Shown piece by piece: positions 28,784-37,704 of a DNA stretch of 64,000 nt. The notes beneath the pieces were generated by a model. The model ran no database searches. It was given only the letters and a program-made list of their open reading frames with translations, and was not told where the DNA came from. A program made the position numbers and the translations under genes. Source of the DNA: JAWSVE01 sp050789445 (lineage in GTDB: Bacteria; Pseudomonadota; Gammaproteobacteria; Pseudomonadales; Cellvibrionaceae); assembly GCA_050789445.1 (NCBI GenBank), contig JAILXR010000001.1, forward strand, positions 2,914,001 to 2,978,000. The letters run 5' to 3'. Numbering within the stretch: the stretch's first letter is position 1; each line of letters begins with the position of its first letter.

Positions 28784-29701
28784 GTGGCAAAATTAATGGC
28801 ATCTACAAGCTCCATCAATTGGGCGGCAATTATCAAAGCTGTTCATGCTCATCGTATGGAGATTCAATCAGATACTGGTGCCGGAAAAACGATAGCGGAA
28901 ATAGCCGACGTAGTCGGGAGCTGGACTCCGGTGATGAGTTCTGATCAAGCAGCAGTGTATTACAGCAAGGAGTTTTCGGCATTCGTTAAAATTTTTTATG
29001 AAACGCGATTTAAGCATAAACTAAAAAATAAATTATTCCCTTTCACCTCCCGTCACAAACGTTTTATCGATCGCACCAAAGAATTACATGATTTAAATAT
29101 ACCCGCGCCAAAAATTATAACGTCCGGAATTATAGATAGAAATGGTTACGTAGTGACATCAGCATTCCCTGGAATGGGTTTGGGTTCTTTTTTTACTCGA
29201 TATCTTTCGCTAGAAAGTAAAGCGTGTAAAATTTATAGATGGCGACGAAACGCGATTGGGTTACTTGGGGAGCTGGTGGCGAATTTGCATAATGCGGGAG
29301 TTGCTCATGGCGACTTACGCCCTAATAATATCTTGTTAAATTGCCATGCGAATACGCCTAGTTTTTGTTTTATCGACAATGAAAGAAATACTAAAGCTAA
29401 GCAAGGGTTGAGCCGACGACTAAGTGATGATGCAGTCATTAAGAATTTAGTGCAACTGAACATGATTTGGTTGGACGATGTTTGCTTGTCAGACCGTTTT
29501 CGTTTTGTAAGATCTTATTTTCAGACTCTTAATAAGGATCTCTATGTTGGCCTTGATAATAAGGCGGGTCAGCGGAAATTAATAAAAAAAGTTCAAATTA
29601 AAACAGCTGGTCGATTAATAGGAAAGCCCAAAGATGGGTATCGAAAAAATATTGGTTTTGAGCCGTTTGTTCCTGATTTAAATACATTATTGGCGGAATA
29701 A
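28784..29701 (+). CDS. Second lipopolysaccharide kinase (Kdo/WaaP family)
   Basis: The 305-residue protein is a distant kinase-fold relative of WaaP. It has a catalytic loop VAHGDLRPNNILL, a metal-binding acid in FIDNERNT, and an N-lobe lysine region with SAFVKIFYETRFKHKL. It most likely phosphorylates another core sugar, as the extra kinases after waaP in Pseudomonas are thought to do. The start may be GTG 28784 (with AGGATGAAA upstream) or ATG 28796. It is 22 bases after waaP and four bases before the next kinase, so the three kinases form one unit. Confidence 0.85.
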   Translation: MAKLMASTSSINWAAIIKAVHAHRMEIQSDTGAGKTIAEIADVVGSWTPVMSSDQAAVYYSKEFSAFVKIFYETRFKHKLKNKLFPFTSRHKRFIDRTKELHDLNIPAPKIITSGIIDRNGYVVTSAFPGMGLGSFFTRYLSLESKACKIYRWRRNAIGLLGELVANLHNAGVAHGDLRPNNILLNCHANTPSFCFIDNERNTKAKQGLSRRLSDDAVIKNLVQLNMIWLDDVCLSDRFRFVRSYFQTLNKDLYVGLDNKAGQRKLIKKVQIKTAGRLIGKPKDGYRKNIGFEPFVPDLNTLLAE

Positions 29702-29705
29702 AATC

Positions 29706-30488
29706 ATGATCGACTTACAATCATTAAATTTTGCCGCTAACGATTATTGTGAACTAATAAAGCAAGATGGCAGTATTTCAGTTTATCGTGCTGATATTCC
29801 AAAGCTTGGCGCCATTGTTATTAAGCAATATGAATTAACGTCAACGCTTGAAAAATTGAGCTTTCGTCGAAAACAAAAAAATATCGCCCATCTTTATGCC
29901 CAGCATTTTCCATTTCTTGCAAAGCTCTACCACATAGGTCTTACGCCAGACAAAAAACTGGGTCATGTTGTATATCGGCATGTTGAAGGAGTGGATTTTA
30001 GAAAGATAGAATGGCTTTCTTTGAGTGCTAATTCGGTCAGGGTTATCGCTCAAGAAGTGGCCCAATACTTACATGCAATTCATGATTCAGGATGGATTCA
30101 CGGAGACTTTAAGTTTGGAAATGTGATGCTTGATCTTTCTGACGAGTCAAATAATAACGTTGTTCATTTAAAAAATCCGGAAGTTGAATCGCCAGATGAA
30201 AACTTTGATACCAAAATACATATTGTTGATATTGAGGCAGCAGTAAAGCCACGATTTTCGGTGGCGAATAAAAAATCTAGGGATATTGCACGGTTTTTAA
30301 TTAACGCTGAAGAATTGGGTGTAAGACAGTTAGGAATTGATTTTTGGTGTGAGTATCAAAAAAAAGAATCTTCAGAAAATACGAATAAGAAAAAAAAGCT
30401 GAAAAAGCTAACGCAAGCGTGGTGTGATGAATTATCTCAGCGGCATGAAAAAAAATATGGGAGATTGGTTAAAGTGGATTTTTTATAG
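29706..30488 (+). CDS. Third lipopolysaccharide kinase-like protein (BUD32/WaaP fold)
   Basis: This 260-residue protein has kinase-fold motifs: VIKQYELTSTLEKL in the N-lobe, WIHGDFKFGNVMLDL as catalytic loop, and HIVDIEAAVKP as metal-binding segment. It probably acts on a core heptose or other sugar; the exact acceptor cannot be told. A lysine-rich stretch (NTNKKKKLKKL) near residue 232 may contact membrane or phosphate groups. Its end overlaps the convergent glycosyltransferase gene by six bases. Confidence 0.83.
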   Translation: MIDLQSLNFAANDYCELIKQDGSISVYRADIPKLGAIVIKQYELTSTLEKLSFRRKQKNIAHLYAQHFPFLAKLYHIGLTPDKKLGHVVYRHVEGVDFRKIEWLSLSANSVRVIAQEVAQYLHAIHDSGWIHGDFKFGNVMLDLSDESNNNVVHLKNPEVESPDENFDTKIHIVDIEAAVKPRFSVANKKSRDIARFLINAEELGVRQLGIDFWCEYQKKESSENTNKKKKLKKLTQAWCDELSQRHEKKYGRLVKVDFL

Positions 30489-31544
30489 AGAAGAGCGATG
30501 GGAGTCAGAAAGGAGAGATAAAAATAAGTCATCCATCCTTTCTGCTTGAATGTCGACAGTGTACTTTTCTTTAACCCGCTCTAGTGCATTTTCGCCCAAT
30601 TTAAGTCGTAGTTTAGCATCTTGTAATTTTTCAATACTGCCAATCCATTCGGTGAGATCGTTCGCCAAAAAGCCAGTTTCGTTATGCACAACTATTTCAG
30701 CATTAGCGCCGGTGTCCGAAGAGATAACAGGTAAGCCGCAGGCCATGTACTGAATAATTTTTAATGCACATTTACCTTTGGTCCATGGGTCTTCATCCAT
30801 AGGAGCAATACCTATGTCGGCGGTCATAAGCTCATTGATTTCAGTTTCTGCTGACCATGCGATACATTGTGTATTGATGTGTTTGAACGTTATAGAAAAG
30901 TCTCCGATAATTTTTAAAGTAAGATTTTCGAATTTTTCTCCTATACCTTCAATAATATCACGATGAGATTCTAAATATTTTTGAGTCGAATGGCTTCCTA
31001 TCCAAACCAAAACCAATCTGTCGTTTAAGCTGTTGAAGTTTTGTTTAACATAGTTTTCTCTACATTGTATTTTCCGGCTATATCTTTCATAAGGGATTGA
31101 TGTTGGGAGAATGTCGACTTTTTTTGAGCGCGAATAAGAAGCAAGATAGGCATTGCCGGCTAGAGATAGCTTGGCTAAATGAGTTGTCTTGCTGAATCTT
31201 TTTGATCGTCTTGATGATGAGCTTCCATTGTCATTTAGAAAAATAGCATCATCATAATCAAACACGATATTCGAATTGAAAAGTGAAATAAGTTTCAGTG
31301 TGAGCGGGTCAAATAATTTCCGCTGAATAATTACGATCGAATAACGACGACATGAAAAGGCGAACGTTAATCGCTCCCACAGGCTTTGATTGTTGGCGGA
31401 AATATACTCACATTTCCAGCCTTTACTTTCTAATGCAGGAAAAAACTGAAAAATACGATAACGAGTCGAAGCAGCATCTGCTCGTTTTGATATATAGAGC
31501 AATTTACCTTTTGTAGAATCTGTTGTGCCACTGCCATCATTCAT
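30483..31544 (-). CDS. Glycosyltransferase (GT4-like), LPS variable island
   Basis: The 353-residue protein has a GT-B fold layout. The N-terminal segment LLYISKRADAASTRYRIFQF is typical of a GT4 subgroup in surface polysaccharide loci, and FDYDDAIF follows. The donor-binding C-terminal half has LVWIGSHSTQKYLES, IGIAPMDEDPWTKGKCALKI and CGLPVISSDTGANAEIV. The sugar and acceptor cannot be predicted. It directly abuts the methyltransferase start-to-stop on the minus strand, opposite in direction to the surrounding waa genes. Confidence 0.87.
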   Translation of the reverse strand: MNDGSGTTDSTKGKLLYISKRADAASTRYRIFQFFPALESKGWKCEYISANNQSLWERLTFAFSCRRYSIVIIQRKLFDPLTLKLISLFNSNIVFDYDDAIFLNDNGSSSSRRSKRFSKTTHLAKLSLAGNAYLASYSRSKKVDILPTSIPYERYSRKIQCRENYVKQNFNSLNDRLVLVWIGSHSTQKYLESHRDIIEGIGEKFENLTLKIIGDFSITFKHINTQCIAWSAETEINELMTADIGIAPMDEDPWTKGKCALKIIQYMACGLPVISSDTGANAEIVVHNETGFLANDLTEWIGSIEKLQDAKLRLKLGENALERVKEKYTVDIQAERMDDLFLSLLSDSHRSSL

Positions 31545-32198
31545 TTAGGGTTTTATGCCTACAGCAATAATTTGTTTAGAAAAATCTATTCCCATCGCTC
31601 TAAATAAAGGCTGCAAAATAAAACGCCGCAGAATTTTTTTCAACAATGAATCGTGATAAAGACGATACACTTCTTTTAATTCAAACCCTGCTAATTGCAA
31701 AACACCACCAAGTTCGTCATAACACCAAGGTGTGATATGAGTCGCATCACGAAGGTATTCTGGGGGGTTAAATGTGTTTGGCGTTGAAACAAAAATCATC
31801 CCACCGGATTTCATGTGCTTGAAAGCGGTGGTGAGTGTTTCAAGTGCGAGCTGTGGTGGGACATGCTCAATTACTTCAAACATACATACCGTTTCAAATT
31901 CACCTGTAATATCTTCTAAAGAATAAAAGTCATGGTGATTTCTTGTGTCTACGTCAAAGCTTTTATACTCGAAATTGGGGAAGTGGGGAGAGATAACATC
32001 GTAAAAATTACGAGCGCCAGCGCCCAGTTCCAGCAGTGATGACGTGTTTTTGGCTAATTCTCTAACAACTTGGTGATGCCGTTTCTTTAATGGGACATGC
32101 CAGATTGTTTTATAGCGCTTTTGTGTCGCACGTCTGTATTGGTAAAGATTGCTCCAATCCGTGGTTGCTTCTGTATTAGGTGCTACTGGTGTGGCCAT
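31545..32198 (-). CDS. Class I SAM-dependent methyltransferase, LPS variable island
   Basis: The 217-residue protein has the SAM-binding motif I (SSLLELGAGARNFYDVI), an acidic ribose-binding motif (KSFDVDTRNHHDF) and a post-motif FEVIEHVPPQLALETL. This identifies a Rossmann-fold methyltransferase. Its place with two glycosyltransferases suggests that it methylates a core or O-chain sugar, which is inference. It is first in a two-gene minus-strand unit and shares a 101-base divergent promoter region with the next glycosyltransferase. Confidence 0.85.
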   Translation of the reverse strand: MATPVAPNTEATTDWSNLYQYRRATQKRYKTIWHVPLKKRHHQVVRELAKNTSSLLELGAGARNFYDVISPHFPNFEYKSFDVDTRNHHDFYSLEDITGEFETVCMFEVIEHVPPQLALETLTTAFKHMKSGGMIFVSTPNTFNPPEYLRDATHITPWCYDELGGVLQLAGFELKEVYRLYHDSLLKKILRRFILQPLFRAMGIDFSKQIIAVGIKP

Positions 32199-32299
32199 AT
32201 GTTGTACTCTATCTGTCTTGCTGTACTTTGCTTGGCAGAAGTTTTTTCAATTCATGTGTATAATTTCTCGATATTCTAATAGCTTTAAAACGGTGTTTC

Positions 32300-33427
32300 A
32301 TGTCAAAAAAGGTTCTGCAGCTAATTAAAACGTATAAATCTAACGCCCCGCTGCTTAACAGCATGGCGAAATCGCCGTCTGGTGAGTTTACCACAGTAGC
32401 GTGCTATCTCAGCGGTACAGATGATGGTAAAAACGGAATGCATGCGGTTGCAGAAAAAGTTATTTATTCACAGATACGAAAAAGTAAATTGTATTGGACA
32501 AGTTGGTCCACATTAAAGCATGTGGCAAAAATTATTGATGATAATGATATAGATTTGGTGGTATGCCAATTTCGTCGACCTATACCAATAGGCGCCTTAT
32601 CGGCACTTATTTCAAAACGCAAACCTAAGGTTGTTGGCATCCTCCACGGCATAGTGGGTGGTGATAATGGCATTGCTCGAAAGTTAGCTAACTGGATTAT
32701 CTATTCATTTGTATCACGTTTAATATCCGTTTCTAATGAGGGAACAAAAGATATTATTCGATCAAATATAGGATTAACCAGTGATAAAGTAGTTCCGGTC
32801 CCAAATGGGATTCAGTGTGAAAGGTTTTTAACTGACCCTCAAATACCTCCTGAAACATTGTTTCCCAATTTTTACCAAGGTGATTTCACTTTTCTCATGG
32901 TAGGTCGTTTAGCGCCAAAGAAGAGCCATGTTGTTGTATTGCATGCGTTTGCTGAATTGTTGAAGTTTCATGAGAACGCAAAATTGCTAATTGCTGGAAC
33001 GGGGCCAGTCGAACAGCAGTTGCGTTCACTCATTGATGAGTTGGGTCTTTTAGATAATGTTAGTTTACTTGGTTTTAGAGATGATGTTCCTGCGCTTTTA
33101 CATGCCTGCGACGTATTTTTAATGCCATCGTTAAGAGAAGGTTTGCCTCTGGCATTAATGGAGGCCATGGTAACGGGAACTCCGGTTATTACATCGGATG
33201 TTATTGGTATGCGAGAACTGGTTCCCGATGAGAGTTTTGGGTATTTAGCCGACCCGACATCTATTTCATCTGTAGTTATTGCTATGAAGCAATCGATAAC
33301 GGATGCGGCAGATACTCGAGTTGCGCGGGGAGAAAAAGCAAAACAACGTATTCTCGAAAAACATACAGAGAAAGTTATGCTTGAAAATTATGAGAGCCTG
33401 TATAAAGAGGCGCTGTCTGAAAAATAA
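32300..33427 (+). CDS. Glycosyltransferase (GT4 family), LPS variable island
   Basis: The 375-residue protein is a GT-B glycosyltransferase. The N-half has VVGILHGIVGG and VPNGIQCERF. The C-half has LMVGRLAPKKSHVVVLHAF, LGFRDDVPALLHACDVFLMP and the E-x7-E nucleotide-sugar motif REGLPLALMEAM, followed by GTPVITSDVIGMRELV. These are classical GT4 features. Donor and acceptor are unknown; outer-core or O-antigen assembly is inferred from its place between the kinase genes and msbA. A TATAAT at 32259-32264 is a possible -10 element. Confidence 0.88.
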   Translation: MSKKVLQLIKTYKSNAPLLNSMAKSPSGEFTTVACYLSGTDDGKNGMHAVAEKVIYSQIRKSKLYWTSWSTLKHVAKIIDDNDIDLVVCQFRRPIPIGALSALISKRKPKVVGILHGIVGGDNGIARKLANWIIYSFVSRLISVSNEGTKDIIRSNIGLTSDKVVPVPNGIQCERFLTDPQIPPETLFPNFYQGDFTFLMVGRLAPKKSHVVVLHAFAELLKFHENAKLLIAGTGPVEQQLRSLIDELGLLDNVSLLGFRDDVPALLHACDVFLMPSLREGLPLALMEAMVTGTPVITSDVIGMRELVPDESFGYLADPTSISSVVIAMKQSITDAADTRVARGEKAKQRILEKHTEKVMLENYESLYKEALSEK

Positions 33428-33503
33428 TTAGAAATATGCTTAGAGAAATAGCGAAATATAAGTAGGCAGTTTAACAAAAGATAAACAAGAGTAACTAAAA
33501 CCT

Positions 33504-35372
33504 GTGTCGAACTTTGATAACGGCGAAAAATATGAGACGAGTAACTGGCGAGTGTATACCCGCTTGTTGCGATATATTCGGCCACATTTGTTTTTATTCT
33601 TCCTGAATATAGCAGGTTTTTGGTTGTTTTCTGTTACGCAAATATTGCTTGTGCAGCTAACCGGCTACTTGATGAATGCACTAGAAAACACAGGTCGGCC
33701 AGATATACCAGAAAATGCCGTTGTTGCTAATAAAGATCTCAATGAACCTTTCTCTGCGATTGCCGAGAAAGTTGATATCAATTTTGATTGGTTGCCCGCA
33801 TTACCAACAGATTTGATGTTAGTGCCTATTATGGTTGTTGTAATTTATTTTTTAAGAGGCGTGGGTTTTTTTGTAGGGAACTATTCTTTGGCGCTTGTTG
33901 CGCAGCATGTCGTTCACGCTTTGCGAACAGAGCTTTTTGATAAGCTAACTGTTTTACCCAGCCACTATTTTGATGAGCGGGATTCTGGTCAGTTAATTTC
34001 AAAAATCACCTTTAATGTTTCACAAGTGACAGTCGCTGTGACGGATGCATTAAAAATTGTGATTCGCGAAGGATTTATTGTAATAGGTCTCATGGGCTTT
34101 TTGTTGTATACCAATTGGAAGCTAACAATGATTTTTTTGGCGATTGCTCCAGTCATTGGATTGCTGGTGGCGGTTGCAGGTAAACATATGCGCCGCTATA
34201 GCGGTCGGGTGCAGTCGGCGATGGGCGCTATCACGAGTATTAGTGGTGAAATGATTGGCGGCTACCGCGTCATGCGAACCTACGGCGGCGAAAAGTATGA
34301 AAAAGATCGTTTTAAAGACGCGAGCCAATATAATTTTAATCAAAATGTAAAGATCGCTTTTACTTCGAGTATGGCGACGTCGTTAAACCAATTTATTGTT
34401 GCGGTTGCTCTTGGTATCTTGATGTTTGTTGCATTGATCATTATTAAACCCGACGGTGCTGCTGAATTAATTATGTATATGACGGCGGTAGGTTTTTTAC
34501 CAAAATCATTACGTCAACTTGGTGATGTCTATACAAAAATCCAACAAGGCTTGGTGGCTGCAAACAGCATATTCTTGCAGCTCGATGAGCAGCCAGAGAA
34601 AGATACTGGAAGATATACTGTTGATCATGTCAATGGTGAGATTGAGTTTAAAGATTTAAATTTTTCTTATTCTGAATCAAAAGAGTTAGTGATAAAGGAT
34701 TTTAATCTTACGGTTAAGTCTGGTGAAGTTATTGCTTTAGTCGGCAAGTCTGGAAGCGGTAAGTCGACATTAATCAGTTTGATCCCTCGTTATTATGATC
34801 ACCAACAAGGTAGTATTTTATTGGATGGAAAGGATGTTAACGATTATTCGTTAAAAAACCTAAGAAGTCATATTGCACTTGTCACACAAAATATAGTGTT
34901 GTTTAACGATACGATTAAACGCAATATTGCCTACGGCGACCTTGCCACGAAATCTGACGAAGAGATTTATGAGGCAGCTAAAAAAGCACATGCATTAGAA
35001 TTTATTGAGCAGTTACCTGAAGGTTTCGATACGATTATTGGTGAAGATGGTGCTCGCCTTTCAGGTGGACAACGACAGCGTCTTTCAATTGCTCGCGCAT
35101 TATTAAAAAATGCTCCCATTTTAATTTTAGATGAAGCAACGTCAGCGCTTGATAATGAATCAGAGAAATTAATTCAAGATGCGTTAGAAAAAGTAACAAG
35201 CAATCGAACAACATTTGTTATCGCACATCGCTTATCAACGATAGAAAGTGCAGATAAAATTGTTGTCATGCATGAAGGCTGCATTGCTGAAATGGGCACA
35301 CATAAAGCGTTGCTGGAAAAAGGTGGGGAGTATGCAAAGCTCCATGCTCAGCAATTTCAGGATGAAAAATAG
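33504..35372 (+). CDS. msbA: Lipid A export ABC transporter MsbA
   Basis: MsbA is an ABC half-transporter that flips lipid A-core from the inner to the outer leaflet of the inner membrane. The 622-residue protein (582 in E. coli) has a six-span membrane domain (about 20-350). The nucleotide-binding domain has Walker A GKSGSGKS, signature LSGGQRQRLSIARALL, Walker B ILILDEATSALD and the H-loop IAHRLSTIESAD. Extra length comes mainly from a periplasmic loop near residues 60-105. Translation starts at GTG 33504. It is followed 68 bases later by hldE. Confidence 0.95.
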   Translation: MSNFDNGEKYETSNWRVYTRLLRYIRPHLFLFFLNIAGFWLFSVTQILLVQLTGYLMNALENTGRPDIPENAVVANKDLNEPFSAIAEKVDINFDWLPALPTDLMLVPIMVVVIYFLRGVGFFVGNYSLALVAQHVVHALRTELFDKLTVLPSHYFDERDSGQLISKITFNVSQVTVAVTDALKIVIREGFIVIGLMGFLLYTNWKLTMIFLAIAPVIGLLVAVAGKHMRRYSGRVQSAMGAITSISGEMIGGYRVMRTYGGEKYEKDRFKDASQYNFNQNVKIAFTSSMATSLNQFIVAVALGILMFVALIIIKPDGAAELIMYMTAVGFLPKSLRQLGDVYTKIQQGLVAANSIFLQLDEQPEKDTGRYTVDHVNGEIEFKDLNFSYSESKELVIKDFNLTVKSGEVIALVGKSGSGKSTLISLIPRYYDHQQGSILLDGKDVNDYSLKNLRSHIALVTQNIVLFNDTIKRNIAYGDLATKSDEEIYEAAKKAHALEFIEQLPEGFDTIIGEDGARLSGGQRQRLSIARALLKNAPILILDEATSALDNESEKLIQDALEKVTSNRTTFVIAHRLSTIESADKIVVMHEGCIAEMGTHKALLEKGGEYAKLHAQQFQDEK

Positions 35373-35440
35373 AAAAATAAAATTAACTAGTAGAAAAATA
35401 TAAAACAGCAATAAAAAATAGAAACAGCGGAGAACTATCA

Positions 35441-36865
35441 ATGCAGTTAGGTATGCCGAGATTCGATAAGTCGCAAGTATTAGTTGTTGGCGACGTCATG
35501 CTCGATCGTTATTGGTATGGTGATACGTCTCGTATTTCTCCAGAAGCGCCTGTCCCAGTTGTGAAAGTGAATCGCCAAGATGATCGTCCCGGCGGCGCCG
35601 CTAACGTTGCGTTAAATATCGCAGCGCTCGGTGCTGGAGCGATGATCACCAGTGTTATTGGTGATGATGAAGCTGGTAAAACATTGCAGCAAAGATTAAA
35701 AGCGGCAGATATCGTAACCGATTTTTTTATATCCAAAGAGCAACCGACAATTACTAAGTTGCGGGTTATATCTCGCCACCAGCAATTGATACGGATGGAT
35801 TTTGAAGAAAAATATTCAAAAGAAGATAGCCAAGGTTGTATCAAAAAAACAGAAAGCCGATTTGAAAATATTGGCGCCGTTATTTTGTCAGATTACGATA
35901 AAGGCACGCTGTATGATGTTCAGCGATATATTCAATTAGCTAAATCTCATAAAGTGCCGGTCATTATTGATCCGAAGGGAACCGAGTTTTCACGCTATAA
36001 AGGCGCAACGTTATTAACACCTAACTTGCATGAATTTGAGCTCGTGATGGGCAAGTGTGAAAACGAAGACGATTTGGTAGAAAAAGGCCATCAACTGATT
36101 AAAAATTTATCATTAGAGGCGCTTTTAATTACTCGCGGGGAACACGGCATGACATTGTTGGTTCCAGGCCAATCAGAATTACATTTGCCGGCGCGCGCAC
36201 GAGAAGTATTTGATGTAACTGGTGCTGGCGATACTGTCATTGCAGTATTGGCGGCATCGTTAGCCGCGGGTGAAAGTTTTGCGCAAGCAGTTGGTCTAGC
36301 AAATTTAGCAGCAGGTATTGTTGTTGGTAAATTAGGAACGGCAGTAATAAGCGGACCTGAATTACGTAGAGCAGTGCAATCAGAAACCGGATCAGAAAAA
36401 GGTGTTGTAACCTTAGACCAATTATTGATGGCTTTAAACGACGCAAAAGCGCAACGGGAATCTATTGTTTTCACTAATGGTTGCTTTGATATTATTCATG
36501 CAGGTCATGTGGGTTATCTAGAAGAAGCAAAAAAACAAGGTGATCGTTTAATTGTTGCTATTAACTCAGATGATTCAGTAAGACGTTTAAAAGGCGAGGG
36601 GAGGCCTATTAATCCAGTCGATAGACGCATGGCGGTACTGGCCGGTTTGGAGTCGGTGGATTGGGTCATTAGTTTTGAAGACGATACACCTGAGTCTTTG
36701 ATCGAAAAAATAAAACCCGATATTTTAGTGAAGGGCGGTGATTACAGTGATGACCAAGTTGTCGGCGCGGATATTGTTAAAGCCTATGGCGGAAAAGTCA
36801 AAGCGCTAACGCTTTATGATAATTTATCGACAACAGCGATTGTTGATAAAATAAAGAACGATTAG
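35441..36865 (+). CDS. hldE: Bifunctional heptose 7-phosphate kinase / heptose 1-phosphate adenylyltransferase HldE
   Basis: HldE makes the ADP-heptose used by WaaC and WaaF. The 474-residue protein joins an N-terminal ribokinase-like domain to a C-terminal nucleotidyltransferase domain. The kinase has RPGGAANVALNIAALG and the catalytic DVTGAGDTVIAVLA. The transferase has VFTNGCFDIIHAGHVGYLEE with the HxGH motif, and later VKGGDYSDDQVVG. The length is standard (477 in E. coli). GGAGA precedes the ATG. Confidence 0.97.
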   Translation: MQLGMPRFDKSQVLVVGDVMLDRYWYGDTSRISPEAPVPVVKVNRQDDRPGGAANVALNIAALGAGAMITSVIGDDEAGKTLQQRLKAADIVTDFFISKEQPTITKLRVISRHQQLIRMDFEEKYSKEDSQGCIKKTESRFENIGAVILSDYDKGTLYDVQRYIQLAKSHKVPVIIDPKGTEFSRYKGATLLTPNLHEFELVMGKCENEDDLVEKGHQLIKNLSLEALLITRGEHGMTLLVPGQSELHLPARAREVFDVTGAGDTVIAVLAASLAAGESFAQAVGLANLAAGIVVGKLGTAVISGPELRRAVQSETGSEKGVVTLDQLLMALNDAKAQRESIVFTNGCFDIIHAGHVGYLEEAKKQGDRLIVAINSDDSVRRLKGEGRPINPVDRRMAVLAGLESVDWVISFEDDTPESLIEKIKPDILVKGGDYSDDQVVGADIVKAYGGKVKALTLYDNLSTTAIVDKIKND

Positions 36866-36891
36866 GCTTATATTTTTCCAGTTGATTAAGC

Positions 36892-37704
36892 TTACTTTTT
36901 TCCTAAAGCCTTATTTGCCGCAATAACGTTTTGTTTTAGATGATCTGGGTTCAGAGTGCCAATAACGGCGCAGCTGTTTACGGCATGCGAAAAAATAAAG
37001 TTCATACTGTCTTGCAAAGGATCCGATGATTCGTCTTTTGTGATATGGCCGCTAGCGAATACTTTTTTTAATAACACGCCTCTATTTTCTTTTTTACAAA
37101 AATCTAAAATCGGCGATTCTTCTCGATGATTGAGATTATACGTCACCATGACGCCATCCGATTTTTTTGCTGCTAAGATCCCGCCTTCAATAGTTTTTGT
37201 CGACATACCAAAAGCGCGAATTTTTCCTTGTTGTTTCAAATCCTCTAAAATATCTAATGCCCCAGATCGAATAATGTCGAGATCATTTCCATCGGAGTGA
37301 ATTAATACAATATCTATTCTATCGGTATTTAGACGAGTAAGACTACGTTCTACGCTGAAACGAATATGTTCTGGCGTGAAATCATAGTGTGATTCTCCGT
37401 CAATAAATTCTTCACCCGCTTTACTGCAAATAACCCAATCTTCACGAGATTCTTTCAATAATTTTCCTAAGCGTTTTTCGCTCGTTCCATAGGCGGGTGC
37501 GGTATCAATAAGATTGATGCCAAAATCTTTTGCCTGTGCAATTAGGTTGTCAGCTTGCTCATCAGAAGGTAAGTCAAAATGTGTTGGATACTTTACACCT
37601 TGGTTCCTTCCAAGCTTTACCGTTCCAAGTCCTAATCTGCTAATACGGATATCGGTTGATCCGAAATAAATTTTTGGCAAAAGGTAATCGCTATTGGAGC
37701 TCAC
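36892..37704 (-). CDS. Aldo/keto reductase in the LPS cluster
   Basis: The 270-residue protein is an NADPH-dependent TIM-barrel oxidoreductase. The catalytic Asp-Tyr pair is in NLIDTAPAYGTSEKRLG, the lysine in WVICSKAGEE and the histidine in IDIVLIHSDGND. Translation starts with GTG overlapping the stop of the upstream oxidoreductase gene (GTGA), so the two are coupled. The pair stands in the same place, between hldE and waaA, in P. aeruginosa (PA4991-PA4992). The substrate is unknown and a link to LPS is unproven. Confidence 0.9.
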   Translation of the reverse strand: MSSNSDYLLPKIYFGSTDIRISRLGLGTVKLGRNQGVKYPTHFDLPSDEQADNLIAQAKDFGINLIDTAPAYGTSEKRLGKLLKESREDWVICSKAGEEFIDGESHYDFTPEHIRFSVERSLTRLNTDRIDIVLIHSDGNDLDIIRSGALDILEDLKQQGKIRAFGMSTKTIEGGILAAKKSDGVMVTYNLNHREESPILDFCKKENRGVLLKKVFASGHITKDESSDPLQDSMNFIFSHAVNSCAVIGTLNPDHLKQNVIAANKALGKK

